Below, in pieces: positions 34,659 through 42,785 of a stretch of DNA of 56,758 nucleotides. The position numbers were made by a program, and so were the translations under genes. The notes under the pieces are model-generated. The model was not told where the DNA came from. It made no database searches and was given only the letters and a program-made list of their open reading frames with translations. This DNA is from Paenibacillus mesophilus (GTDB taxonomy: Bacteria; Bacillota; Bacilli; Paenibacillales; NBRC-103111), in contig NZ_VCRA01000041.1 in the NCBI RefSeq assembly GCF_005938385.1, forward strand, positions 1 to 56,758, in the 5' to 3' direction. Within the stretch, counting starts at the first letter, position 1. Each line of letters starts with the position of its first letter.

Positions 34659-35753
34659 ATGCAGGAACGGCGATACGTACGGGAAAAGAAAATAACGATG
34701 AAGGATATTGCCGTTCACTTGAATATCGACCGGACGACGGTGTCCAAAGCATTGTCGGCCAACCCGGGACTGTCTCAAGCGATGGTTGAGAAAGTGAAGC
34801 AAGCGGCAAAGGAGCTCGGCTACCATAAAGACACGTTTGCCAGCGGACTGATGACCGGAAAAAACGCGGTGCTCGGCATCGTCATTGCCAATGAGATCAA
34901 CCGCAACATTTACGCCTCTTTCGTCAAAAGCTTCGAGCAGGTTGCTCAAGACCATCAGCATGCGGTCATCATGTGCCATGTGGAGCGGAATCAAGACGAC
35001 TTGTTAAAAGCGATCCGCTTGTTGAAACAACAACGGGTATCCGGAGCGACATTCGTTGCGGGTACGCATGAATCTTTGGATCGTCAATATTTAATCGAAC
35101 TAACCGAATCCGGAATGGCGGTCAATGTAACGGGCTCTCGATTTTCCCATGACAGCGTCGACAGCATCGTTTATGACCATAAGCGGGCTGGATACGATTT
35201 GACGAATTATTTGATTGGGCAGGGTCACCGACATATTATGATGATTTCCCATCCCGGGGCGTCGTTGAAGCTGCTGGACGATACCGAGCAAATATCGTCG
35301 AGAAACTCCAACAACTTGCGGACACAAGGTTATTTGCAAGCCATGCATGAAGCCGGCCTGCCGACTTCGGTCGTTATCGCAGCGCATGCGACGAAGCCGC
35401 CGATTACGGTTCAGGACTGCTATACGACGCTAAAAGAAATGGGACATCTGGGACAAACAAGCGCCATTATTGGCGCCAGCGACGATCATGCCTTAGGTGT
35501 GCTGTTCGCTTTAAAGGAGTTTGGCATAGCAGTTCCTCAGCAAATTTCGGTAGCCGGTTTCGACGATGCGTACGCCACGCTTGGGGTACCTCAGTTGACG
35601 ACGATGCGCATGCCGCTGCGGGAATCGGGAGAAACTGCCGGGTTGCTCCTAATCGAGCGAATGAAGCGGCTGGACAAGGATAAGGCCAGTATCGTGCTGC
35701 CATATGAGATGATTGTAAGAGGAAGTACAAGTCCTAAGTATGAGTCAATGTAA
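34659..35753 (+). CDS. LacI-family transcriptional regulator
   Basis: A 364-residue repressor-type regulator. The N-terminal helix-turn-helix is TMKDIAVHLNIDRTTVSKAL (about residues 13-33), with the hinge helix around 60. The rest is a periplasmic-binding-protein-like sensor domain (GIVIANEINRNIYASFVKSF, AIIGASDDHALGVLFALKE, ISVAGFDDAYATLGVPQLTT). GAGAGGAGAG precedes the ATG. It is followed by its own terminator, then by a promoter with a perfect palindrome, so it very probably represses the SBP and M55 peptidase genes downstream. The effector is unknown. Confidence 0.93.
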   Translation: MQERRYVREKKITMKDIAVHLNIDRTTVSKALSANPGLSQAMVEKVKQAAKELGYHKDTFASGLMTGKNAVLGIVIANEINRNIYASFVKSFEQVAQDHQHAVIMCHVERNQDDLLKAIRLLKQQRVSGATFVAGTHESLDRQYLIELTESGMAVNVTGSRFSHDSVDSIVYDHKRAGYDLTNYLIGQGHRHIMMISHPGASLKLLDDTEQISSRNSNNLRTQGYLQAMHEAGLPTSVVIAAHATKPPITVQDCYTTLKEMGHLGQTSAIIGASDDHALGVLFALKEFGIAVPQQISVAGFDDAYATLGVPQLTTMRMPLRESGETAGLLLIERMKRLDKDKASIVLPYEMIVRGSTSPKYESM

Positions 35754-35755
35754 AC

Positions 35756-35796
35756 AGCCGGGCAAGGGGATGGTTCCCAAGCTCGGCTTTATTTTT
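35756..35796 (+). terminator. Intrinsic terminator after LacI-type gene
   Basis: AGCCGGGC pairs with GCTCGGCT (one G-U) around a 17-base loop, with a T-rich tail at 35788-35796. Confidence 0.7.
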
Positions 35797-35819
35797 GATC
35801 CAATATTCGTATTTTTTTG

Positions 35820-35849
35820 TTGACATTGTTTGCTGTTACGATTTATTAT
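35820..35849 (+). promoter_or_regulatory. Promoter of the SBP-M55 operon
   Basis: A perfect TTGACA at 35820-35825 is followed after 18 nt by TATTAT (35844-35849), with an overlapping TATAAT at 35847-35852. The operator palindrome lies immediately downstream. Confidence 0.75.
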
Positions 35850-35856
35850 AATTTTA

Positions 35857-35870
35857 ATCACTCGAGTGAT
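35857..35870. promoter_or_regulatory. LacI-type operator palindrome
   Basis: ATCACTCGAGTGAT is a perfect 14-bp palindrome with a central CG, the layout bound by LacI-family dimers. Placed directly after the -10, it would block transcription. The LacI-type protein encoded at 34659 is the natural candidate to bind it. Confidence 0.8.
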
Positions 35871-35936
35871 AAACCTTTTGGTTAGACCTCGGCATAAAAA
35901 TGAAAGAGTTGATTCAGTACATGGGAGGGGTTCATA

Positions 35937-37262
35937 TTGGTCAGAAAAAAAGTAACACTGCTCATGTTATCGTCGGCGATTGCGGTCGGATTGGTCGGTT
36001 GCAGCGGAAGCAACAGCTCGGGGAGCGATACGAAATCTAGCGAGCCAGCCAAGCTTCCGGCGGCCAGCAAGGAGCCGGTTGAACTAACGATCGTCACGAA
36101 CTCCGGTCATACGCAGGAGGCGTTCGATACGCGCTTCGGCAATTCGCTGCGCAAGAAGTTTCCGAATTATACGATCAAGTTCATTCCAAGCTCTGTTATT
36201 AAGTTCACCGATCTGGTTGCGACGAATACGATGGTCGATATCGTCTATGCTGCCGTCAACGACTTTACGAACGGGCCATTGAAGAGCGGCATGGTTTACG
36301 ACATGACCGATCTGATGAAGAAGCATAGCGTCGATCCGAACAAAGTCGGCATGAACTGGGTGCAAGGGTTGAGCCCGGTATGGGGCGGCAAGCTGTATGG
36401 TCTACCGATCGGGATCGAGACGCTGGCTACATTTTATAACAAAGATATTTTCAATAAATTCGGCGTCGCTTATCCGAAAGACGGCCTGACGTGGGACGAT
36501 ATTTTCGATCTGAACAACAAGCTGACCCGGGTCGATCAAGGGGTATCGTATGCAGGCTTGGTCGTTGCTCCGTCACAGCATTTCTCGCTCAACGCATTGT
36601 CGCTGCCGTACTACGATGCGCAGACGGGCAAGTCGTCGGTTGTCACCGATGAAGCAAAATGGAAGACGATCTTCGACACGATCGCGGTTCGGCCGATGAC
36701 GGCGCCTGGCTACAAAGAAAAGACTGCGACTTTGAAAGCGTTGCCAGGGGAGGCCAACTTTTATAAAACGAGAGATGCCGCGATGGAAGTCGGTCTTGTT
36801 CATATTCCGCTTTCGTACGATATGAAAGATTTGAATTGGGACATTACGACTTATCCGAGCTTCAAGGAATCACCGGGCGGAGGCGCTCAGGCGAACTTGC
36901 TGCTGTTCGGAGTTACCAATATGAGCAAAAACAAAGACGCGGCGATGGAAGTCATCAAATTTTTGTATTCCGACGAATATCAGACGATTACGGCTCGCGA
37001 CGGCAACTATCCGGCTATCGTCAACGACGATCGGATCAAGCAGTTTGCGCAAAATACATACTACAAGGATCGCAACGTTCAGTCGGTATTTAAAGTGAAG
37101 CTGGCTCCACTGTCCAAACGAACGATCTACGATCCGGACTTGGCGGCCGTGTATCGCAAATATTTAACCGATTTGGCGCTAGGCAATATGGATATGAACA
37201 CGATGATGCGCAAGGTTGATGAGGAAGTGCAGCAAATGGTTGCACAAATTAAGAGCAGATAA
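35937..37262 (+). CDS. Family 1 extracellular solute-binding lipoprotein
   Basis: A 441-residue lipoprotein SBP with lipobox LVGCS (Cys about 22), then a serine-rich linker. It shares LRKKFPNYTIKFI, FYNKDIFNKFGVAYPKDGLT, WDDIF and the C-terminal MNTMMRKVDEEVQQ with the other SBPs here. The start is TTG at 35937 with GGGAGGGG at 35923-35930; the nearby ATG at 35921 is in another frame. It is controlled by the LacI-type promoter/operator just upstream and followed 25 bp later by an M55 peptidase. That partner raises the possibility of a peptide or amino-sugar-peptide ligand, but the fold class is sugar-type. Confidence 0.9.
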   Translation: MVRKKVTLLMLSSAIAVGLVGCSGSNSSGSDTKSSEPAKLPAASKEPVELTIVTNSGHTQEAFDTRFGNSLRKKFPNYTIKFIPSSVIKFTDLVATNTMVDIVYAAVNDFTNGPLKSGMVYDMTDLMKKHSVDPNKVGMNWVQGLSPVWGGKLYGLPIGIETLATFYNKDIFNKFGVAYPKDGLTWDDIFDLNNKLTRVDQGVSYAGLVVAPSQHFSLNALSLPYYDAQTGKSSVVTDEAKWKTIFDTIAVRPMTAPGYKEKTATLKALPGEANFYKTRDAAMEVGLVHIPLSYDMKDLNWDITTYPSFKESPGGGAQANLLLFGVTNMSKNKDAAMEVIKFLYSDEYQTITARDGNYPAIVNDDRIKQFAQNTYYKDRNVQSVFKVKLAPLSKRTIYDPDLAAVYRKYLTDLALGNMDMNTMMRKVDEEVQQMVAQIKSR

Positions 37263-37287
37263 ATTAAGATTCGGAGAGGAACCCTAC

Positions 37288-38070
37288 ATGATTAAATTTT
37301 ACATCTTAACCGATTTGGAAGGGGTTGCGGGTACCGACCGGTTTACGCAAACCCGGACATCCGATTCCGGTCCGGACGGCAAAGGGCCTTCGATGAAGCA
37401 GTTGGGCCGCGAAGTGAATGCTTGCGTGGAAGGGATTAAGGCGGTTTACCCGGATGCGGTCATCGACGTATGGGACGGTCACGGCTCGTACGGCTTATTC
37501 CCGGAAGATTTGGTCGGCTGCAACTATCAAAGAGAGTATCGGCCCCATACGGGCCAACTGCATGATTACGCGGCGATGCTGTTCGTCGGACAGCATGCGA
37601 TGGCAGGTACGATCAACGCGCCGCTATGCCATACGTATTCGTCGCGAGAAGTGATGTATTACCGGCTGAACGGTGTATATATCGGAGAATTTGGTGCAAG
37701 GGCGTTTCTTGCCGGCGTGCAGTCGGTGCCGACGATCTTTTTGTCCGGCGACGACAAGGCTGCTTCGGAGGCAAAAATGTTCGTGCCGGAGATCGAAACG
37801 GTCGTGACGAAGCAAGGCACTGGCTTCGAATCGGCGATTCATCTCGATCTAGACGAATCGTGCCGCCGTATCCGCGAAGGGGCGGAACGCGCCGTGCGCC
37901 GCATGCTGGACATCGCTCCGTTCACCGGCTTTACTGCGCCGTATACGTTCGAAGCGCGGCATTATAATAAATATTGGACGGAGACGCGCAAGCCGAATTC
38001 GAATCGCGAGTATGTAGACGATTATACGTACAGGATCGTATCGGACGATATTTTCGCAATGCCGTTCTGA
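37288..38070 (+). CDS. M55-family metallopeptidase (D-aminopeptidase DppA-like)
   Basis: A 260-residue protein related to the zinc D-aminopeptidase DppA, which releases N-terminal D-amino acids from short peptides. Visible are the opening TDLEGVAG (metal ligands Asp9 and Glu11), VIDVWDGHGS, LFVGQHAMAGT, IGEFGARAFLAG and FLSGDDKAASEA, in the same order as in DppA. GGAGAGGA lies eight bases before the ATG at 37288; the frame is open from 37216 inside the SBP gene. No signal peptide, so it acts in the cytoplasm on imported material. Co-transcription with the SBP suggests the binder and peptidase handle the same D-amino-acid-containing compound. Confidence 0.87.
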   Translation: MIKFYILTDLEGVAGTDRFTQTRTSDSGPDGKGPSMKQLGREVNACVEGIKAVYPDAVIDVWDGHGSYGLFPEDLVGCNYQREYRPHTGQLHDYAAMLFVGQHAMAGTINAPLCHTYSSREVMYYRLNGVYIGEFGARAFLAGVQSVPTIFLSGDDKAASEAKMFVPEIETVVTKQGTGFESAIHLDLDESCRRIREGAERAVRRMLDIAPFTGFTAPYTFEARHYNKYWTETRKPNSNREYVDDYTYRIVSDDIFAMPF

Positions 38071-38083
38071 GGTTGTTAACGAG

Positions 38084-38113
38084 AGGAGGGGGCTAGCCTA
38101 GCTGCCCCCTCCT
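38084..38113. terminator. Hairpin between converging genes
   Basis: A perfect 10-bp stem, AGGAGGGGGC with GCCCCCTCCT, has a ten-base loop. It lacks a T tract, so termination is plausible but not certain. It separates the M55 gene from the converging hydrolase gene. Confidence 0.55.
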
Positions 38114-38185
38114 TGAATTTATGGCACAATCAGCGTTTTGACGTTTTCTTGCAGTTTAGCTTGTCTCTTCTATTAACAGCCTCGT

Positions 38186-39223
38186 CTATTTTGATGGTTC
38201 CATCAACCAGCGGTTCAGAAAGTCATAGGCCATAGTGCGGATTTCCGGCGGGAAATCATGCGCTTTCGCCGTCATGACCGCTTCAAACCGATCCCCAACT
38301 TCGAGAAACTGGTACAGCTTGTACAACTCGGCCATACATTCACCGATCGCTTGCCAATGTGGGAAAATTGCATCCGTTTGGCCGTAATAATAAAAGATGG
38401 GAACCGGAGCGGTTAACATGGCAATCTCGTGAAATTCGAAGGGCACCTCGTATCGGCTTAAATAATCGGTTATTTTCGGCAAATGGGTGTACCAGCTGCG
38501 TATGCCCCAATGAGTCGGACGATGATCGCCATAGAACGGACTGAAGCCGCAAATACTTACAACAGCCCGGATACGTTCGTCAATACCTGCGAGAAAATAA
38601 GAGTTATACCCGCCGAACGATAAGCCGATCACCCCGATACGGTTCGGATCCACGCCTTCCCACACGCTTAACAAGTCTACGCCCTGCATATGATCGACAA
38701 TATTTTTGCCGACCGTAGTCCAGTTCGGATGCTTTTCATAGAACGGCTTGCTTTGGAAAGACCGACACCCGTCATAGATCCGTTCACCCGCCGTTAGCGC
38801 ATCCGGAACAAGCACAATATACCCTCTGGAGACAAGCTGCAATCCGTAACGCCTATTTTCTCCGCCGCTCAACGTGGCGTAATGCTCTTTTCCCAATTCT
38901 TGCGTCCCATGCAGGGCGAGCATCGCCGGGCGTCGCCCGTATTGATCTTTGCCGGGAATGGACGGATCCGGTATGAGCAAATATGCCGTTACTTGATCTC
39001 CATAAACCGTATCGTAAATAAGATGCAGCCGGGTATGATCTTGTTCTTTTATTTCGTCCAATACTTTGTAGGAAACGGGAACGCGTTCGGGCAACCCGCC
39101 GATGAATTCCAGCCATTTATGCTTTATTTCGTTTCGCTTCGTTAACCAATCGTTGGCATCGTTTACCCCGTCAAGCAAATGGGGGAGGCCTTTTTGATTC
39201 AACTCGAACAAGTTATAACTCAT
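38186..39223 (-). CDS. Alpha/beta hydrolase (dienelactone hydrolase / acetyl esterase type)
   Basis: A 345-residue intracellular hydrolase. Visible are MLALHGTQELGKEHY (oxyanion region), the nucleophile elbow GLSFGG, the probable acid in GQTDAIFP and the histidine in AKAHDFPPE. It is similar in plan to the hydrolase at 1244 but clearly a different subfamily. The start at 39223 has GAAGGAGAAA upstream; the longer frame to 39265 has no site. It follows the SBP gene on the minus strand after 48 bp and is very probably co-transcribed with it, so it may deacylate the compound that SBP captures. Confidence 0.85.
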   Translation of the reverse strand: MSYNLFELNQKGLPHLLDGVNDANDWLTKRNEIKHKWLEFIGGLPERVPVSYKVLDEIKEQDHTRLHLIYDTVYGDQVTAYLLIPDPSIPGKDQYGRRPAMLALHGTQELGKEHYATLSGGENRRYGLQLVSRGYIVLVPDALTAGERIYDGCRSFQSKPFYEKHPNWTTVGKNIVDHMQGVDLLSVWEGVDPNRIGVIGLSFGGYNSYFLAGIDERIRAVVSICGFSPFYGDHRPTHWGIRSWYTHLPKITDYLSRYEVPFEFHEIAMLTAPVPIFYYYGQTDAIFPHWQAIGECMAELYKLYQFLEVGDRFEAVMTAKAHDFPPEIRTMAYDFLNRWLMEPSK

Positions 39224-39271
39224 GGTTGGGATTTCTCCTTCGTCTAATAATAGGCTTGCTTTCACTTGAGC

Positions 39272-40597
39272 TTATTTCATTTTACTTTTTTCTTTCTCAA
39301 CTTCTTTTCGCAAAAGTTCGTCCGCATTTCTCAAAGACGTATTAACATCTTGTTGGCCATTTGCTGCCGAAAGGAAAGCGTTGCGCAAGAATGAATCCGC
39401 TGTGCTTGTATCGATAGGCGTCATCCCTCTCGCCCGGGGGAGGCGAACCGAAGCGAACTCATAATAATCAACGGACTTCATATTTTTCCCTTTATATAAA
39501 TCGTTGTCTTGTCCTAGAACCTTCATGTGCTCTTTATTGGATACCGTCGGCAAAAATCCGTTGCGGGCATCCTTTAACTGCACTTCATCGTTGAGCATCT
39601 CCATAATCACTTTAAACGCCTCGTCCTTGTGCTTACTTTGCTTCGTAATCATCAGGTATCCGGGGGAAAAAATGCCGATCTTTTTCGGCGCGCCTTCAAT
39701 TATCGGGATCGAAGCCATGTCCCAGTTTGGCAGCATGCCCAGATTTAAATAAGGGGAGAAAATGTCGGAATGAATTGCGACAGAACCCTTTTGGAATACT
39801 GCAGCTTCTTCGTTGATGGTCTTCCCGACGCTATTGTTCGGTATTTTGTAAAACCGGGTGTAGTTATCAAATATTTTTTTCCAGATGTCATACCCGTACA
39901 ACTCGTCTTTTTCAGGGTGGAGCGCCGGGGCAGAATACTCGTTGTAGGCGATCAAGGTTGTAATATTCGCGCTGAAGCCGCGATAGACAACGCCATTCTC
40001 AACCCGCGTCAGTTTTTGTGCCACTTCATAAATTTCTTCCCAGGTCATACCATCTTTCAAATAAGGCTGACCGAATTTATCAAACAAATCTTTGTTGTAG
40101 TACAGCACCCGCGAGAAGAACGGCGATACCGGAAGGCCGTAAAGCTCTCCGTTTTGCGAAGTCAGATCCATTAGCCCTTTGATGAAAATGGGGTTAAAAC
40201 GGCTGAGGTCATATTTGTATTTTTTCACCATTTCATTGAGGTCGTATCCAAGCCCCATGTTCAAGTACGAGGAATGGACGGTGCTGGCGATATTGCGGAC
40301 AATATCCGGAACTTCTCCGCGAGCAATCGTTTCCGGCAATGTATTCTGCGCACCACTTGACGGCAACCAAATAAAGGTAATGTGCGGGAACTTTCGTTGA
40401 AGAGCGTCCCTGAACCGGTCGTTGAATTCCGCTTCGGTTACACCGTAAAAGTGAAGCTTCAGTTCGATCGGCTTATTCTCGGTGTTAGCGCTTTCAACGG
40501 CATTAGACTTGTTCCTAGAGTGATCGCTACCGCTACAGGCGGTTAATAGCGCGACCAGTGATACACTTAATGTGCCGGCGTACAATAGGTTTCTCAT
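39272..40597 (-). CDS. Family 1 extracellular solute-binding lipoprotein
   Basis: A 441-residue lipoprotein SBP with signal peptide ending LLTAC (Cys21). It shares LQRKFPHITFIWL, YYNKDLFDKFGQPYLKDGMT, LYKGKNMKSVDYYEF and the C-terminal VNTSLRNADELLRKEVE with the other SBPs. GGGAGGA precedes the ATG. It is divergent from the GntR-SBP regulator at 40802, and a strong promoter with overlapping inverted repeats lies between them. The pair closely mirrors the 4650 / 7911 set. The cargo is unknown; no permease genes follow, only an esterase-like hydrolase. Confidence 0.9.
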   Translation of the reverse strand: MRNLLYAGTLSVSLVALLTACSGSDHSRNKSNAVESANTENKPIELKLHFYGVTEAEFNDRFRDALQRKFPHITFIWLPSSGAQNTLPETIARGEVPDIVRNIASTVHSSYLNMGLGYDLNEMVKKYKYDLSRFNPIFIKGLMDLTSQNGELYGLPVSPFFSRVLYYNKDLFDKFGQPYLKDGMTWEEIYEVAQKLTRVENGVVYRGFSANITTLIAYNEYSAPALHPEKDELYGYDIWKKIFDNYTRFYKIPNNSVGKTINEEAAVFQKGSVAIHSDIFSPYLNLGMLPNWDMASIPIIEGAPKKIGIFSPGYLMITKQSKHKDEAFKVIMEMLNDEVQLKDARNGFLPTVSNKEHMKVLGQDNDLYKGKNMKSVDYYEFASVRLPRARGMTPIDTSTADSFLRNAFLSAANGQQDVNTSLRNADELLRKEVEKEKSKMK

Positions 40598-40623
40598 TCG
40601 ATTCGATCCTCCCTTTCGCTCAA

Positions 40624-40681
40624 TCTAATAAATATCTAATAATTAACTACAAGAAAAATAGTATTTTATTTATTAGATATT
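40624..40681. promoter_or_regulatory. Inverted-repeat operator for the GntR-SBP regulator
   Basis: AATATCTAATAA (40631-40642) and TTATTAGATATT (40670-40681) form an exact 12-bp inverted repeat with a 27-nt spacer. A further direct copy, TCTAATAAAT, lies at 40624-40633. The right arm covers the -35/-10 spacer of the divergent SBP promoter, so binding would interfere with it. The shared TATCTA core also occurs in the sites at 4279-4524. Confidence 0.75.
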
Positions 40682-40686
40682 GTCAA
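40658..40686 (-). promoter_or_regulatory. Promoter of the minus-strand SBP-hydrolase operon
   Basis: Read on the minus strand, TTGACA (40686-40681), 17 nt, then TACTAT (40663-40658): a near-consensus sigma-A promoter firing toward the SBP at 40597. Confidence 0.8.
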
Positions 40687-40740
40687 GATCTAAAAACCTA
40701 CTCGGTACTGGTTACACCGAATCGTTGACAGATCCGTAAT

Positions 40741-40769
40741 TTGACATGAATAGATCCATCGCTTATGAT
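40741..40769 (+). promoter_or_regulatory. Promoter of the GntR-SBP regulator gene
   Basis: TTGACA at 40741-40746, 17 nt, then TATGAT at 40764-40769, 32 bp before the ATG. It is near consensus. Confidence 0.7.
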
Positions 40770-40801
40770 CAAATATCATATGCGATGAGGTTGAACACGG
40801 A

Positions 40802-42193
40802 ATGGAACGTAAGCCAAGCCGCAAAACATTTCGCCCACGACTGGATGAAATGATCACATCGATTCGGAACAATATCATTACCGGGAATATCGAGCCTGGG
40901 AAATTTTTGCCTTCCGAAAAACAATTAGCTGAGCAATTTGGCTTAAGCGTCCCTTCGGTACGCAAAGGGCTTTCTGTGCTTGCCAATGAATCGCTGATAG
41001 TCAAAAAACCGAAGATTGGCAGCCAAGTAGTCGATCCTGCGGAAAAAGGCGCGATTACGATCAGACTCGGGCTAACCTCGACGATCCCCGACGATGTGAA
41101 TATTCATCAACTCATTGTTCTCTTTCACCGGAAACATCCGAATATTCGTATCCAAGTTGTCAAGTTGCCCGGTTTGACGTACGACCAAGCCAAGAGCCAT
41201 CTAGACGGCGGCATGCTGGATGTGTTGACTATGAATTACAACCATTTTCGCGCTTTTGCCGATGCAGGCCGTCTCGACGAGATTGAACCGCTGGCACGAA
41301 ATGAAGCGTTGTACCCGTTTTTGTCCGACGCTTTTACAGAAGATGGGGAACTGCGAGTACAGCCTTTTGTATTCTCTCCGATTATACTCTGCTACAACCG
41401 AAGCCATTTTGTTCAGCAGGGGTTGCAGGAGCCCGACAGTAGTTGGGACTGGAAACGGCTGTTTGAATGTGCCGCTGCGTTGGACATTCCTGATGAGCGG
41501 ATCGGATTTCATTGTTACTTTTCAACAGCGAATCGGGCGTGCTTGTTGCTGATGCAAAAGGGGAAAGCGTTTGAACGCAGCGAGGACGGGCGACTTAAGC
41601 TCGGCGGTACAGAAATGATGGAAGCGATCCGTTACAGCCGGGAAATATATAAAAAAATTCCATCATTGCCGAACAGCTTAATGGACTGGGATAATGTAAA
41701 GCTGGACATGTTCCGTCAAGGCAAAGTCTCGATGATGATTACTAGCTATTTTGTATTGAACTTTTTGCACCATAGTGACCTTAACTACGATATTGCGCCT
41801 GTTCCTCATTTTGGTGAACCTCTAACGATCTTGTTGGCCATTGGAATGGCAGTGAATCGACAATCCAAACATAAAGAAGCGGCGTGTAAATTGGTTGATT
41901 TTATGATTTCGCCTACAGCGCAGCAGTATATCCGCGAGCATACGTGCAGCTTGCCGGCCCGTGTAAATTCGGCGGAATGGTCGGGGCCCGATACTAGCAA
42001 CCGTCCATCGCGCTTTACACTGTTCCGTGAGATCATACCGAGTTTCCGGTTATTTACGGATCTGAACATCCGGGAGGATGAATATAATCTTCTGTTTAAA
42101 GAGCTTCGGCTCTATTGGGCGGGGTTGATAAACGAAGAGACGCTTTCTTCGCGCATTGAATCAAATTCATCGATGAATGTACTTGAAAAATAG
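40802..42193 (+). CDS. GntR winged-helix / solute-binding-protein fusion regulator, second copy
   Basis: A 463-residue cytoplasmic paralogue of the protein at 7911. Residues about 12-75 form the GntR winged helix (RNNIITGNIEPGKFLPSEKQ, then SVPSVRKGLSVLANESLIV). From about 88 on it has an SBP-type domain (FHRKHPNIRIQVV, FSPIILCYNRSHFVQQGL, WDWKRLFECA). The two proteins share the PSRFTLFREIIPSFR-type motif near residue 400. GAGGT precedes the ATG. It is divergent from the SBP-hydrolase operon across a shared control region, the usual position of a local regulator. Neither copy has a signal peptide. Whether it activates or represses is unknown. Confidence 0.87.
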   Translation: MERKPSRKTFRPRLDEMITSIRNNIITGNIEPGKFLPSEKQLAEQFGLSVPSVRKGLSVLANESLIVKKPKIGSQVVDPAEKGAITIRLGLTSTIPDDVNIHQLIVLFHRKHPNIRIQVVKLPGLTYDQAKSHLDGGMLDVLTMNYNHFRAFADAGRLDEIEPLARNEALYPFLSDAFTEDGELRVQPFVFSPIILCYNRSHFVQQGLQEPDSSWDWKRLFECAAALDIPDERIGFHCYFSTANRACLLLMQKGKAFERSEDGRLKLGGTEMMEAIRYSREIYKKIPSLPNSLMDWDNVKLDMFRQGKVSMMITSYFVLNFLHHSDLNYDIAPVPHFGEPLTILLAIGMAVNRQSKHKEAACKLVDFMISPTAQQYIREHTCSLPARVNSAEWSGPDTSNRPSRFTLFREIIPSFRLFTDLNIREDEYNLLFKELRLYWAGLINEETLSSRIESNSSMNVLEK

Positions 42194-42194
42194 G

Positions 42195-42232
42195 AAAGAG
42201 CAGGGGAGGAATATTCCTCATGCTCTTTTTTT
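42195..42232 (+). terminator. Intrinsic terminator after second GntR-SBP gene
   Basis: AAAGAGCA pairs with TGCTCTTT, enclosing a further GAGGAATATTCCTC palindrome, followed by seven T residues. Confidence 0.85.
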
Positions 42233-42261
42233 GTTTGCATTGTTTCTCTCGATCGTCCTAT

Positions 42262-42480
42262 AAAGGGAACGAAGGTTCGTATCGGAGTGAAGCGAAGTCG
42301 TTTATTCTTGGCGACTACTTAAGGAAGAAGTTTCCGAATCTTACGATCAAGTACATTCAGGCGAAGGCCGGGACGACGCTTCCCGATTTGGCCGTTGCCG
42401 GGCACAACGGCAATGTTGCAACGCCGGATATCCGCATTGTCATCAACAGTGGCAACTGGGAAGTGCTGCGCATTAAGCTA
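42262..42480 (+). pseudogene. Fragment of a solute-binding protein gene
   Basis: The frame reads LRKKFPNLTIKYIQAKAGTT, LPDLAVAGHNGNV and TPDIRIVINSG, the second and third strands of a family 1 SBP, matching LRKKFPNYTIKFI in the protein at 35937. The signal peptide is missing and the sequence becomes unrelated after about 42470. Some 60 of 430 codons remain. It is a dead remnant of a further SBP next to the GntR-SBP locus. Confidence 0.75.
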
Positions 42481-42591
42481 AATGGCAGTTATTTTTCAAT
42501 AGCTCTTGTTTTTATGCTCCAGACAATGGTAACATTTTATGGGAACATGTGTTTGTTTTTTTGTATTTTCCAACGGATAGGGGGAATAGGC

Positions 42592-42735
42592 GTGCTTGAA
42601 ATCATTGAAAAAGTGCAATTTTCGGTTATTGGAAAATTAGGAAAGGGGTTTACTAATAAAGCTCCCCAATGGATACCACCATTATGGCAAGAAGCAAATA
42701 GTAACTCTATTAAGATAATCAACCTCGCCATCCAT
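42592..42735 (+). pseudogene. Fragment of a GyrI-like effector-binding domain
   Basis: From a GTG at 42592 (after GGGGG) the frame encodes VLEIIEKVQFSVIGKLGKGF, then APQWIPPLWQEANSNS. This matches the first strands of the GyrI-like small-molecule-binding domain found in AraC/MerR-type regulators and in stand-alone proteins. The rest of the domain (about 100 residues) is missing. The glycosylase gene begins right after. Confidence 0.55.
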
Positions 42736-42785
42736 CATCATGTGCAAGCGGCTCCCGTTTGTTTCGTTAAGGAGCCAATGCATAC

